Positions 36,907-45,560 of a stretch of 64,000 bases of DNA are shown in pieces; the first letter of the stretch is position 1; the number at the start of each line of letters is the position of its first letter. The notes below the pieces were generated by a model. That model searched no databases. It worked only from the letters and a program-made list of their open reading frames with translations, and was not told the origin of the DNA. Source of the DNA: Burkholderia gladioli (GTDB taxonomy: Bacteria > Pseudomonadota > Gammaproteobacteria > Burkholderiales > Burkholderiaceae); contig NZ_CP009322.1 in NCBI RefSeq assembly GCF_000959725.1, forward strand, positions 2,108,001-2,172,000, given 5' to 3'. The position numbers and the translations under genes were made by a program.

Positions 36907-37905
36907 ATGGCAGTTTTCACCGCAGTCTCCGATTCCGATCTCGCGCACTGGATGCGCCACTACGATCTCGGCGAAGTCGTCGCGTTTCGCGGCATCCCGT
37001 CCGGCATCGAGAACAGCAATTTCTTCCTGACCACCACGCGCGGCGACTACGTCCTGACCATCTTCGAGAAGCTGACGGCCGCGCAACTGCCGTTCTACCT
37101 GGAACTGATGCGCCATCTCGCCGGGCACGGCGTGCCGGTGCCGGACCCGGTGGTACGCGCCGACGGCACGCTGTTCGGCGAGCTGCACGGCAAGCCGGCC
37201 TCGATCGTCACCAAGCTGGAAGGCTCGGCCCAGCTCGCGCCCGAGGTCGAACACTGCGTCGAGGTCGGCCAGATGCTGGCGCGCATGCACCTGGCCGGCC
37301 GCGACTACGCGAACCGCCAGCCGAACCTGCGCAGCCTGCCCTGGTGGCAGGACAACGTGCCCGCCATCGTCCCCTTCGTCGACGATGCGCAGCGCACGCT
37401 GCTCGAGGGCGAACTCGCGCACCAGGCCGCCTTCTTCGCCTCGGACGACTACGCCGCGCTGCCCGAGGGCCCCTGCCACTGCGACCTGTTCCGCGACAAC
37501 GTGCTGTTCGCGCACGCGGCGCCCGATACCGGCCATACGGTGCGCCTGGGCGGCTTCTTCGATTTCTACTTCGCGGGCTGCGACAAGTGGCTGTTCGACG
37601 TCGCCGTCACCGTCAACGACTGGTGCACCGAGCTGGCCACCGGCGTGCTCGACACGCGGCGCGCCGACGCGCTGCTGCGCGCCTACCAGACCGTGCGCCC
37701 GTTCACCGACGACGAACGCCGCCGCTGGCCCGACATGCTGCGCGCCGGCGCGTACCGGTTCTGGGTGTCGCGCCTGTATGATTTCCACCTGCCCCGCGCC
37801 GCCGAGATGCTGAAGCCGCACGATCCCGGCCATTTCGAGCGGATCCTGCGCGAACGCATCGCCCATGCGCGGGCGCTCCCCGAGCGACACGACCCATGCA
37901 ACTGA
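36907..37905 (+). CDS. thrB: Homoserine kinase (ThrB, APH-fold type)
   Basis: A 332-residue enzyme that phosphorylates homoserine in threonine synthesis. It is of the aminoglycoside-phosphotransferase-like ThrB type found in beta-proteobacteria, not the GHMP type. It starts [12 protein letters not shown]. The nucleotide region is [11 protein letters not shown], the catalytic loop is [12 protein letters not shown] (HxDxxxxN) and the Mg-binding segment is [11 protein letters not shown]. The frame is open to 36799, but the added part is Pro-rich low complexity, so the ATG at 36907 is used. No clear ribosome binding site precedes it. The stop overlaps the next gene by 10 bases. Confidence 0.95.
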   Translation: MAVFTAVSDSDLAHWMRHYDLGEVVAFRGIPSGIENSNFFLTTTRGDYVLTIFEKLTAAQLPFYLELMRHLAGHGVPVPDPVVRADGTLFGELHGKPASIVTKLEGSAQLAPEVEHCVEVGQMLARMHLAGRDYANRQPNLRSLPWWQDNVPAIVPFVDDAQRTLLEGELAHQAAFFASDDYAALPEGPCHCDLFRDNVLFAHAAPDTGHTVRLGGFFDFYFAGCDKWLFDVAVTVNDWCTELATGVLDTRRADALLRAYQTVRPFTDDERRRWPDMLRAGAYRFWVSRLYDFHLPRAAEMLKPHDPGHFERILRERIAHARALPERHDPCN

Positions 37906-38702
37906 TCGAAGTCCCCGCCAAGACCGGTTACGTCTGGTTCCGCCAGGGCATCTGGCTGTTCCGCCGCAATCCGCTGGCCTTCATCACGCTGTTCTTCACC
38001 TACCTGCTGGCGATGATGATCGTCTCGCTGGTGCCGGTGATCGGCCCGGCGCTGCCCTTGCTGTTCATCCCCGGCATCTCGGTCGGCTTCATGGCGGCCT
38101 GCCGCGACGCGGTGGCCGGCAAGCCGGTGCTGCCGACGATCCTGATCGACGGCTTCCGCGCCTACGGCAGCCTGACCACGCAGCGCCTGTTCACGCTGGG
38201 CGGCATCTACATCGTCTCGATCGCGCTGGTGTTCGCCTGCTCGGCCTTCGGCGACGGCGGCATGCTGCTGCGCCTGATGTTCGGCCTGGGCGACGACAAG
38301 CCCGATCCGAACCTGATCCTGTCGATGGGCACCCTGGTCGCCCTGCTGATCTGCGCCACGCTCTACGTGCCGGTCGCGATGATGTTCTGGTTCGCGCCGG
38401 TGCTCACCGCCTGGCACGAGATCCCGCCCGTCAAGGCGCTGTTCTTCAGCGTGGTGAGCTGCTGGCGCAACCGCTGGGCCTTCACGCTGTACGGCCTGCT
38501 GTGGTTCGCGGTCGCCACCGGCGCCTCGTTCAGCCTGGCCGCCCTGCTGCAGGCGCTCGGCGTCGGCGTCTACGCCATGACGATCATGATGCCGGTCTCG
38601 GTGGTGATCACCGCGGCGCTCTACTGCTCGTTCTACGCCACCTATCGCGGCTGCTTCGGCGTGCAGGAGCCGGGCAGCACGGCCGTCCCGCCCCAGCGCT
38701 GA
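37896..38702 (+). CDS. BPSS1780 family membrane protein
   Basis: A 268-residue polytopic inner-membrane protein. It starts [26 protein letters not shown] and has about six hydrophobic segments, including [38 protein letters not shown] and [18 protein letters not shown], which is the pattern of the family named for B. pseudomallei BPSS1780. Function unknown. The start codon lies inside the last 10 bases of thrB, so translation is coupled. Confidence 0.88.
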   Translation: MQLIEVPAKTGYVWFRQGIWLFRRNPLAFITLFFTYLLAMMIVSLVPVIGPALPLLFIPGISVGFMAACRDAVAGKPVLPTILIDGFRAYGSLTTQRLFTLGGIYIVSIALVFACSAFGDGGMLLRLMFGLGDDKPDPNLILSMGTLVALLICATLYVPVAMMFWFAPVLTAWHEIPPVKALFFSVVSCWRNRWAFTLYGLLWFAVATGASFSLAALLQALGVGVYAMTIMMPVSVVITAALYCSFYATYRGCFGVQEPGSTAVPPQR

Positions 38703-38757
38703 ACTCGGCGGGCGGTGGCCATGATGCGCCGCCGCTCGCCAGCCGGGCGCGATCGGC

Positions 38758-38779
38758 GCACAATCCTTAGTGTGCGAAT
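38758..38779. promoter_or_regulatory. Candidate OhrR operator upstream of ohrR
   Basis: GCACA-N8-TGTGC forms an inverted repeat followed by GAAT. Read on the opposite strand it contains ATTCGCACACTAA, which matches 12 of 13 bases of ATTTGCACACTAA in front of ohr at 39324-39336. It lies about 30-50 bases before the ohrR start. Confidence 0.5.
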
Positions 38780-38809
38780 TTCTTGTGCCCGATCAACGGG
38801 CCGCCGATC

Positions 38810-39271
38810 ATGACCGACCTCCCCGCCCTCCCCACGCTTCCCGCCACGCTCGACGAGCAGCTCTGCTTCGCGCTCTACTCCACCTCGCTGGCCATGACAA
38901 AGGCCTACAAGCCCTTGCTGGAGCGGCTCTCGCTGACCTATCCGCAATACCTGACGATGCTGGTGCTGTGGGAAACCGACGATCTCGCCGTCAAGGACAT
39001 CGCCGCGCGTCTCAACCTCGATTCGGCCACGGTCACGCCGCTGCTCAAGCGGCTCGAGTCGCTCGGCTATCTCGAACGGGTGCGCGGCACCGCCGACGAG
39101 CGGGTGGTGCATGCCCGCCTCACCGCCGAGGGCACCGCGCTGCGCAAGGCCGCCCGCTCGGTACCGGTCGACCTCTATTGCGCCATGCAGCAAACGCCCG
39201 AATTCCTCGGGCAATTGCGCGAAAACCTCCGCCAACTGCGCGAGGCGCTGAAGGAGCACAACGAGGAATAA
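38810..39271 (+). CDS. ohrR: Organic hydroperoxide-sensing MarR-type repressor OhrR
   Basis: A 153-residue MarR-family winged-helix repressor. A lone cysteine at residue 19 ([10 protein letters not shown]) is in the position of the peroxide-reactive Cys of OhrR proteins. The helix [17 protein letters not shown] is the DNA recognition region and [12 protein letters not shown] the wing. On oxidation by organic hydroperoxides the dimer leaves DNA and ohr is expressed. The ohr gene lies 160 bases downstream. The ATG at 38810 is preferred over the in-frame upstream ATG at 38783 (MCPING), which would place a second Cys at position 2. Confidence 0.9.
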   Translation: MTDLPALPTLPATLDEQLCFALYSTSLAMTKAYKPLLERLSLTYPQYLTMLVLWETDDLAVKDIAARLNLDSATVTPLLKRLESLGYLERVRGTADERVVHARLTAEGTALRKAARSVPVDLYCAMQQTPEFLGQLRENLRQLREALKEHNEE

Positions 39272-39323
39272 AGGGAGTCGCCGGCACGCTATCGCCGGTC
39301 GTCGCCGGCTTCATCGAAAATTC

Positions 39324-39336
39324 ATTTGCACACTAA
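39324..39336. promoter_or_regulatory. Candidate OhrR operator upstream of ohr
   Basis: ATTTGCACACTAA lies about 95 bases before the ohr start. The same sequence, with one base different and inverted, occurs upstream of ohrR. A degenerate second half (TTTTGTTCG) follows, as expected for a dimer site. Confidence 0.5.
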
Positions 39337-39431
39337 TCTTTTGTTCGATATATTTCCATCCATGGCTGGCGGACGCGATACGGCAAGTCCGGGCCGGTTT
39401 CCCTTCTCACCGAGATGAACAGGAGTCGAGC

Positions 39432-39851
39432 ATGAACATTCTGTACAAGACGAGCGCCACCAGCACGGGCGGCCGCGACGGCCGCGCGGTTTCGGAAGAC
39501 AACAAGCTGGACGTGAAGCTGGCCGCGCCGCGCGAGCTGGGCGGCACGGGCGCGGAAGGCACCAATCCGGAGCAACTGTTCGCCGCCGGCTATTCGGCCT
39601 GTTTCCTGAGCGCGATGAAGTTCGTGGCCGGCCAGACCAAGCAGGCGCTGCCGGCCGATACGACGGTGACGGGGCAAGTGGGCATCGGCCCGAACGACAA
39701 GGGGGGGTTTGCGCTGGACGTCGAGTTGCGCGTCTCGCTGCCGGGCCTGGCGCCCGAAGCGGCCAAGGCACTGGTCGACAAGGCACACGAGGTGTGCCCG
39801 TATTCGAACGCGACGCGCAACAACGTGCCGGTGCGGCTCGTGATCGCCTGA
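39432..39851 (+). CDS. ohr: Organic hydroperoxide resistance protein Ohr
   Basis: A 139-residue thiol peroxidase of the OsmC/Ohr family that reduces organic and fatty-acid hydroperoxides. Both catalytic cysteines are present: C57 in [10 protein letters not shown] and C122 in [10 protein letters not shown]. The conserved [11 protein letters not shown] and active-site Arg in [10 protein letters not shown] are also there. AGGAG precedes the ATG. It is paired with ohrR upstream and ends at a strong hairpin. Confidence 0.96.
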   Translation: MNILYKTSATSTGGRDGRAVSEDNKLDVKLAAPRELGGTGAEGTNPEQLFAAGYSACFLSAMKFVAGQTKQALPADTTVTGQVGIGPNDKGGFALDVELRVSLPGLAPEAAKALVDKAHEVCPYSNATRNNVPVRLVIA

Positions 39852-39908
39852 GGCAGGTGCCCGCTCAGGCCCGTGCCCGGCCAAGCCGGGCACGGCGCGG
39901 CGGATATG

Positions 39909-39947
39909 AAAAAAGCGTGGCAACCAGGCTGGTTGTCACGCTTTTTT
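39909..39947. terminator. Terminator after ohr, also facing the DUF3563 gene
   Basis: Long stem: AAAAAAGCGTGGCAACC pairs with GGTTGTCACGCTTTTTT (one G-T) around loop AGGCT, with T-runs on both exits. It begins 58 bases after the ohr stop on the plus strand and lies 72 bases past the DUF3563 stop on the minus strand. Confidence 0.9.
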
Positions 39948-40018
39948 GTCTGCGCGAGACTCGCGCAACGGCGGGAAGATCAGGAACGCATCGCCCGGTT
40001 CGAAGCCGGAGCCGGCGA

Positions 40019-40198
40019 TCAACGTGCGGCCATCCAGGCCGGCGCGCGATGTGCGGCTTCCTGGTCGAGCTTGCGGATGCGGAATTCGAGATCGTAGAGA
40101 TCGGTGGCATCGGCCAGATACGCATCGGCGCGTTCCTTGGCGATCTGTTCGGAAGACTTGGTCAGGAACAGGAACAGGCGGCTCAGCATGTACATCAT
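40019..40198 (-). CDS. DUF3563 family small protein
   Basis: A 59-residue protein, MMYMLSRLFLFLTKSSEQ onwards, with an amphipathic N-terminal helix and the DADxYLADATDLYDLEFRIRKLD-like core typical of DUF3563. These small proteins are frequent in Burkholderia, and their function is unknown. GGAG lies nine bases before the ATG at 40198; the longer frame with a TTG at 40213 would start inside that ribosome binding site and is rejected. A good sigma-70 promoter lies 47 bases upstream. Confidence 0.82.
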   Translation of the reverse strand: MMYMLSRLFLFLTKSSEQIAKERADAYLADATDLYDLEFRIRKLDQEAAHRAPAWMAAR

Positions 40199-40244
40199 GA
40201 TAGGGCTCTCCAAATTCAGGGTTATTGCTTAAGTATTAACCCGA

Positions 40245-40273
40245 ATTATAGGGAAAACCCTTAGTCCCGCCAA
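40245..40273 (-). promoter_or_regulatory. Sigma-70 promoter of the DUF3563 gene with AAGGG-TTTT-CCC element
   Basis: On the minus strand, TTGGCG (4 of 6) at 40273-40268, a 17-base spacer and TATAAT at 40250-40245. The 3' part of the spacer is AAGGGTTTTCCC, which abuts the -10 box. This is the best complete promoter in the window. Confidence 0.65.
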
Positions 40274-40292
40274 GCGTTTCAAAAATACCTGG

Positions 40293-41378
40293 TCACCTTG
40301 TCGCACCCTGGCGACAATGCTCCGCGAAAAAGCCCCAGATCATCGTGCTCGCATCCGGTCCGACCGCCGCGTGGAACGGCACCGTTTCGTCGCCGCCGGC
40401 CCAGGCGTGGCCGAGCTTGCCGACATGGCAGACGCGCAGCATCGTCGTGCCGTCGCGACGGTAATCGACCAGGCTCGCGTCGCCCATGTCCGTCTCGGTC
40501 CGCGTGACGCCGCGCCGTGCCCCGCCCGCCTCGACCATGTCGTTGAGCCGCAGGAATTCCAGCGCGAGGTGCTCGGCGTTGACGGGCGATACCACCGGAT
40601 CCTCGTCGCCATGGACGATCAGCACCGGCATGCCGGGATAGCTGCCGGGTTCGGCGTATTCGTCGGCGATCGCGACCGGATCGCGATGCAGGCCGCGCCG
40701 CATCACGTCCATCGCCGCGATGCTCGAGCGCGCATCGCCGAAGGCCGGCCCCGAATGCAGGGCGATCGCCGCGACATGCGCCGGGAAATGCAGCGCCAGC
40801 AGCGTCGCCAGCCCGGCCCCCGCCGACAAGCCGGCGACGAAGACGCGAGACGCGTCGAAATGTCGCTCCTCGACCAGGCTGTCGACCAGGTCGACCACGG
40901 CACGCGCCTCGCCGCGGCCGCCCCGCTCGGTGTCGTCGTACCAGTGCCAGCAGCCATGCGAATGCGCCTGCGTCGACTGCTCCGGGTACAGCACCGCGAA
41001 TCCGTGCCGATCGGCCAGCAGGTTCATGCGGGTGCCTTGCGCGAACTGGTCGGCATCCTGGGTGCAGCCGTGCAGCATCACCACCAGCGGCGCGCCTTCC
41101 GGGAGATCGCGCGGCACATACAGCGCGTAGCCGAGGTGCCGGACCAAGCGGCCGATCACGAAGGGCAGCGGATGCTCGCCGCGGCTCCATTCGCCGCCGG
41201 CCCAGGCGGCCGCGCGTGGCCGAACGCGCGATTCGCGCGGCGGCACCGGCGCGCGTGCATCGGCGCCGCGGGGCGTGGAACGGGGGGCGCTCGCGACGCC
41301 GGCGGGCGATCGCGGCGCGGGCGTGCGCAGCATTTTTTTCATACCGCCCAGCCAGAGTTTCGTCAGACTTTTGGTCAT
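40293..41378 (-). CDS. PHB depolymerase family esterase
   Basis: A 361-residue alpha/beta hydrolase of the Esterase_phd type (poly-hydroxybutyrate depolymerase/LpqC-like). Features are YALYVPRDLPEGAPLVVMLHGCTQDADQFA, the nucleophile elbow GLSAGAG, the acidic residue in VHGDEDPVV and the late His in LGHAWAGGD. Residues 1-75 are a basic, Pro/Arg-rich lead with no clear signal peptide. The family is best known as secreted or intracellular esterases. The polymer or ester substrate cannot be told. The ATG at 41378 (MTKSLTKLWLGG) resembles the usual start; the frame reaches 41444. Confidence 0.88.
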   Translation of the reverse strand: MTKSLTKLWLGGMKKMLRTPAPRSPAGVASAPRSTPRGADARAPVPPRESRVRPRAAAWAGGEWSRGEHPLPFVIGRLVRHLGYALYVPRDLPEGAPLVVMLHGCTQDADQFAQGTRMNLLADRHGFAVLYPEQSTQAHSHGCWHWYDDTERGGRGEARAVVDLVDSLVEERHFDASRVFVAGLSAGAGLATLLALHFPAHVAAIALHSGPAFGDARSSIAAMDVMRRGLHRDPVAIADEYAEPGSYPGMPVLIVHGDEDPVVSPVNAEHLALEFLRLNDMVEAGGARRGVTRTETDMGDASLVDYRRDGTTMLRVCHVGKLGHAWAGGDETVPFHAAVGPDASTMIWGFFAEHCRQGATR

Positions 41379-41580
41379 CGATCGGCTCGCAGTCGAATCG
41401 GGGCGCCAACAGCGGCGCCACCACGTTGAATTTGTGCATTGCACAATAACATTGTTTCAGCCGCTTGACCGGGGGCCGGATCGTGTAGCGCCGGGATGGA
41501 CCCCGTTATACTGGGCAGTCGCCGTCCGCCTCACGGCTCGCGTTCCGCCTCTTTCCACTTCATCTCGCCGCCGTTTCTCG

Positions 41581-42279
41581 ATGTACGACCTGCCGCTTCA
41601 ACTGTGGAACTGGATCACCTACTTCGGTAGTGCCGGCATCACGCTCCCCCTCGCCGCCACGCTCGCGATCTGGCTCGCGCTCGGCTACTCGGCGCGTCTC
41701 GCGCTGACCTGGCTGGCCGTGCTCGGCGTCGCGGTGGCCGCGGTCGGGCTGACCAAGATCGCCTTCCTCGGCTGGGGCATCGGCATCCGCGCCTGGGATT
41801 TCACCGGCTTCAGCGGCCATTCGATGCTGTCGAGCTCGGTCTACCCGGTCGCGATGATGATCGCGATGACGCGCGCCCATCCTGCCTTGCGCGCGGCCGG
41901 CGTGGCGGCCGGCCTGGCGCTGGGGGTGGCGGTCTCGTTCTCGCGCGTGGTGCTCTCGGCGCATTCGCCTTCCGAATCGATCACCGGCTGCGTGGTCGGC
42001 GCGCTGGCCGCGCTGTCCTTCGTGCTGATCGCCTGGCGCGCCGAGCCGCATCGCTGGTCGGTGCCGGCCGTGGTGGCCAGCCTCGCGATCGTCACCATCA
42101 CCCTGCACGGCATCCCGGTGCCTTCGCAGCGCTGGGTCACCGAGGTCGCGCTGAAGGTATCGGGCCACGAGCGTCCCTATGTGCGCGCCCGCTGGAAGGC
42201 CAACCCGAACTATCGGCCAGCCTCGCGCCCCGGCGCGGCCTCTTCCTCCTCCCGACCACCCGCCTTCCGCAGCATCTGA
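41581..42279 (+). CDS. PAP2 family phosphatase
   Basis: A 232-residue membrane phosphatase. About six hydrophobic helices are visible. The PAP2 motifs appear as FSGHSM (motif 2) and SRVVLSAHSPSESITG (motif 3), where the usual terminal Asp is Glu. Motif 1 (KxxxxxxRP) is not clear: only TKIAFLGWGIGIRAWD stands in that place. Lipid phosphate or undecaprenyl pyrophosphate are typical family substrates. The ATG at 41581 (MYDLPLQLWN) is used. A possible -10 box TATACT lies at 41507-41512. Confidence 0.85.
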   Translation: MYDLPLQLWNWITYFGSAGITLPLAATLAIWLALGYSARLALTWLAVLGVAVAAVGLTKIAFLGWGIGIRAWDFTGFSGHSMLSSSVYPVAMMIAMTRAHPALRAAGVAAGLALGVAVSFSRVVLSAHSPSESITGCVVGALAALSFVLIAWRAEPHRWSVPAVVASLAIVTITLHGIPVPSQRWVTEVALKVSGHERPYVRARWKANPNYRPASRPGAASSSSRPPAFRSI

Positions 42280-42379
42280 GCCATCCTCGCGATCCCGCTG
42301 CAATCGGCTCCGTGACAGCGACTCGCGCACGGCGGCGTCGCCTCACTCAGCGCCCAGTGCCGACGTTCGCCTCCACGCG

Positions 42380-44044
42380 CTAGCCGCGCAGCTTGGGGCG
42401 CCACAGCTTGCGCAGTTGCGCCTCGGCCGCGATCGTCGCGTAATGCTGCGCGGCCGCGCCGTAGCCGCGCGCGAAGCCGAGTTGCTCGGGCGGCGCGGCG
42501 AGGCGCTCCAGGTGACGCAACGCGACCTCGACATCGTTGGCGTCGCCCAGCGTGCCCTGCACCTCCGAGACCCGCTTGATCAGCTTGCGGCGCGTGTCCT
42601 GCGAAGCGATCGAGGCGAAGAATTCGAGCGCGTAGCGCAGCCGTTTCGCGTCGATCCGCACGCGGTGGCGCGCGGCGGCATCGAGCGTGGCCAGGTCCGG
42701 CGCGCCGTAGACGCGTGCGAACAGCTTGTCGACGCGCCGGGCGGCATGGCGCCTTAGCGCGCGGCGCTGGCGCCGCGTGGCGACCTGCTCGCCGCGCAGC
42801 GACAGCAGGCACAACCATTCGACCCAGCCCAGCACCAGCCGCGCATAACGCGAGGAACCCAAGGCCTGCCGCAGCTCGCCGCGCGCCACCTCGCGCTGGC
42901 GTGCCGCCGCCTCGAGCGTGGCGGCCCAGGCGGGCGCGCCGGCGACGTCGGTATCGGCCTCGGCCAGGCGCGGCAGCGTCTCGCTGACGCAGACATCCCA
43001 GTCGCGCACCACGCCGAGCTGTGCGCCGAACCAGGAGAGATCGGCCGCGAAGGCCTCGCGATAGGCCTCGTCGGCGTAATCGCGGAACAAGCGCATCAGC
43101 GTGCGCAGCCGGCGCAGCGCGATGCGCATCTGGTGAACATATTCCGGATCGCTGCTGTCGCGCACGCCGGCGTCGTTGCCTAACCATTGCGCGACCACGT
43201 TCGCGCCGAACGCGAACAGGGCCTCGCGCTGCCGGCGCATGCCGGCCAGGTCGACGGGATCGGCGCGCACCGGGCCGCGCTCGGCATCGGGCGGCACGCC
43301 GGCGCAGGCCAGGTCGAGCAGCGAAGCCGGCTTCAGGAAGGCAGGCCAGGCGCCGCTCAGTTCGCGCGCCGCATCGAACAGCGATCGCAGGGCCAGTTCC
43401 CGGCCGGCATCGTCGTCGACATAGTCCACCGCCAGCCGCAGCTCGCAGGCGCGGCCGGCGCCCTGTTCGCCGCGCCAGCCCAGGTCGTCGAGCGTGAGGT
43501 CGACCGGCACGCGATCCTCGCGCTGCCAGCGGCCGCGCCGGCGCTCGCAATCGAAGCCGAACGCATCGGCGGCCGGCGTTTGCGTCGGCCGCTCGCTTGC
43601 TTCGGATTCCGCATGATCCGCGCCGGCCCCCATCGCATGGGCAGGCACGCTCCCCTCGCGCAAGACGCGCCGCAGCTCGGCGGCCAGCGAGCCGTCGTCG
43701 GCGGCCGCCTCGGCATCCTGCGTCTGGTCGGGCAGCGTCTCGCGTATCGCGACGCCCGGCGCGAACGGCGTCGACTGCACCGCCACCCACCGCTCGCCGG
43801 CCTGCCCCGTCTCGCGCCAGGCACGCCAGCGCGATGCATGAGGCAGCGCCTCGGCCAGCGCCAGCGGGGTAATCGCGATGCTTTCGTGCCCGCGCTTCAT
43901 CCGCACCGGCGGGCAGATCCGCCAGGCACGAACCAGTTCCGCGCCGAAGTCGCGCACCGCGCGCGCGGTACCGCGGCGGCGCCCGGTGGTCACCCCGCCC
44001 GACGGCAAGGGCAGGGCAAGCACGATTTCCAGCACACGCGTCAT
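42380..44044 (-). CDS. CHAD domain protein with degenerate CYTH-like N-terminus
   Basis: A 554-residue protein. The C-terminal 270 residues are a CHAD domain: VHQMRIALRRLRTLMRLF is the first conserved helix with the His/Arg residues that bind polyphosphate, and HRVRIDAKRLRYALEFF is the repeated counterpart. The N-terminal half resembles a CYTH fold by position and by the CELRLAVDY / LFDAARELSG segment, but the ExExK phosphate-binding signature is not recognisable. CHAD proteins bind inorganic polyphosphate and often sit with polyphosphate enzymes, none of which is adjacent. The ATG at 44044 (MTRVLEIVLALP) is used. Confidence 0.83.
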   Translation of the reverse strand: MTRVLEIVLALPLPSGGVTTGRRRGTARAVRDFGAELVRAWRICPPVRMKRGHESIAITPLALAEALPHASRWRAWRETGQAGERWVAVQSTPFAPGVAIRETLPDQTQDAEAAADDGSLAAELRRVLREGSVPAHAMGAGADHAESEASERPTQTPAADAFGFDCERRRGRWQREDRVPVDLTLDDLGWRGEQGAGRACELRLAVDYVDDDAGRELALRSLFDAARELSGAWPAFLKPASLLDLACAGVPPDAERGPVRADPVDLAGMRRQREALFAFGANVVAQWLGNDAGVRDSSDPEYVHQMRIALRRLRTLMRLFRDYADEAYREAFAADLSWFGAQLGVVRDWDVCVSETLPRLAEADTDVAGAPAWAATLEAAARQREVARGELRQALGSSRYARLVLGWVEWLCLLSLRGEQVATRRQRRALRRHAARRVDKLFARVYGAPDLATLDAAARHRVRIDAKRLRYALEFFASIASQDTRRKLIKRVSEVQGTLGDANDVEVALRHLERLAAPPEQLGFARGYGAAAQHYATIAAEAQLRKLWRPKLRG

Positions 44045-44164
44045 GAGGCCTCCGCTCGCCAGCCTGCCCGTCGCGCCCATGCGCGCCGTCGACGGCTGTC
44101 GATGACGAGCATGGTACACGGCACGGCCTGGCCGGGAACGCGGCGCCCGACGCGCCGCCGGCGC

Positions 44165-44548
44165 TCAGTTCGCGTACTGCGCGAGGCCCATCCCGAACGA
44201 CCAGTCGTCGAGCTTGACCTCGACCAGGCTGATCAGCACGTCCTCGGGACGCACGCCCGGCGAGGCCCCCAGTTCCTCGACGATCAGCCGATACAGCTCG
44301 CGTTTCTGCTCGCGCGTGCGCGTATCGCTGACGGTGATCTGCAGCATCACCAGGTCGTCGCTGCGCTCGATGCCGAGGTAGTGGCGCCCGAAGATGAAGT
44401 CCTCGGCGGCGTGTTGCGTGACCAGCATGAAGATGTCGTCCTCGGGCACATTGAAGGCGCGCTGCAGGGCGCGATGGACGCCGGCGGACAAGGCGCGGCG
44501 ATCCTCGACGGAACGGCCTTCGCGAACGGCGATACGGGTGAAGGGCAT
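44165..44548 (-). CDS. Tautomerase family protein
   Basis: A 127-residue protein of the 4-oxalocrotonate tautomerase superfamily. After Met removal it would start with Pro1 (MPFTRIAVREG), the catalytic base of the family. The second beta-alpha-beta unit is seen around DVLISLVEVKLDDWSFG, as in the longer MSAD-like tautomerases. The substrate is unknown. The frame is open to 44650, but the ATG at 44548 puts proline in the right place. It is divergent from a LysR gene 118 bases away, the usual layout for LysR control. Confidence 0.88.
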   Translation of the reverse strand: MPFTRIAVREGRSVEDRRALSAGVHRALQRAFNVPEDDIFMLVTQHAAEDFIFGRHYLGIERSDDLVMLQITVSDTRTREQKRELYRLIVEELGASPGVRPEDVLISLVEVKLDDWSFGMGLAQYAN

Positions 44549-44654
44549 GACGGGCTCCTGGCGGTTGAAGGGGAAACGGGTGTTTCCCATCAATGTCTCC
44601 CAGCATAGGCAGGCCCATCTATAATCAACAGACATCACCGGATATATCATTCAT

Positions 44655-44671
44655 TTTCATTCGAAATGAAA
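44655..44671. promoter_or_regulatory. Palindrome over the LysR start codon
   Basis: TTTCATT-CGA-AATGAAA, a perfect 7-bp inverted repeat, includes the ATG at 44666. It could be an operator for autoregulation or a small hairpin masking the start codon. Confidence 0.35.
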
Positions 44672-45523
44672 CCACTCGATCTCGATGCCGTCCGCGCCTT
44701 CGTGCTGGTCGCCGAGCTGGCCAGCTTCACGCGCGCCGCCGACGCGCTCGACACCACGCAATCGGCCGTCAGCCTCAAGATCAAGCGGCTCGAGGCGCAT
44801 CTGGGCCGCGCCCTGCTGGAGCGAACGCCGCGCGTGGTGCGGCTCGCCGTCGACGGCGAGGCCTTCCTGCCGGCCGCGCGCGAACTGCTCGACGCGCATC
44901 AGCGCGCGCTCGGCACGGTGGCCGCCGAGCCGCGCCGACTGTCGATCGGCGTCAGCGAGCACGTGGCGGTGCCGGACCTGCCCGCGCTGCTGACCAGCCT
45001 GCACCGGCACGATCCCTCGCTGTCGCTGGAGATGCACCTGGGCTCCTCGGCCCGGCTGCTGGCCGACTACGACGAACGCCGCTTCGACGCGGCCGTGGTG
45101 CGCCACGAGCCCGGCGAGGACCCGCCGCGCGAGGATGCCGTGCCGCTGTTCAGCGAGGCCTTGAGCTGGCTGGCCGCGCCCGACTGGGCGCCGCGCGCCG
45201 GCGAACCGCTGCCGCTGTCGGTACTGGCCGGCCCCTGCGGCGTGCGCGCCGCCGCGCTACGCGCGCTCGAGCGGGCCGGCATCGCCTGGCGCGAGCGCTT
45301 CACGGGCGGCGGCGTGGCGGCCGTGGCCGCCGCCGCCGCCGCGGGCCTGGCGGTCTGCCCGCTGGCGCGCCGGGTGGCGCCGCGCGGGCTGGTGGAGGTC
45401 GGCGCGCGCTTCGGCCTGCCGGCGCTGCCCATCTCGCAGGTGGTGCTCTACTCGCGCGTGCGCGAGCCGCGCTCGGCCGACACGCTGCGGCGTTTCACCG
45501 CCAGCCTGGCCGCTTCGGCATAA
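44666..45523 (+). CDS. LysR family transcriptional regulator
   Basis: A 285-residue LysR-type regulator. The N-terminal winged helix is standard (FVLVAELASFTRAADALDTTQSAVSLKIKRLE in pieces), and the effector-binding domain begins near residue 90 (RRLSIGVSEHVAVPDLP). It is divergent from the tautomerase gene and followed after 37 bases by an EamA exporter gene in the same direction, so either could be its target. The ligand is unknown. Confidence 0.93.
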   Translation: MKPLDLDAVRAFVLVAELASFTRAADALDTTQSAVSLKIKRLEAHLGRALLERTPRVVRLAVDGEAFLPAARELLDAHQRALGTVAAEPRRLSIGVSEHVAVPDLPALLTSLHRHDPSLSLEMHLGSSARLLADYDERRFDAAVVRHEPGEDPPREDAVPLFSEALSWLAAPDWAPRAGEPLPLSVLAGPCGVRAAALRALERAGIAWRERFTGGGVAAVAAAAAAGLAVCPLARRVAPRGLVEVGARFGLPALPISQVVLYSRVREPRSADTLRRFTASLAASA

Positions 45524-45560
45524 ACTCTCTCCTTTTGCGCCTTTTCGAATCCCCTCGCCG

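Noticed and set aside
41465..41512. TTGACC at 41465 with TATACT at 41507 as PAP2 promoter
   Set aside because: The spacing of 36 bases is not compatible with a sigma-70 promoter. Only the -10-like box was mentioned.
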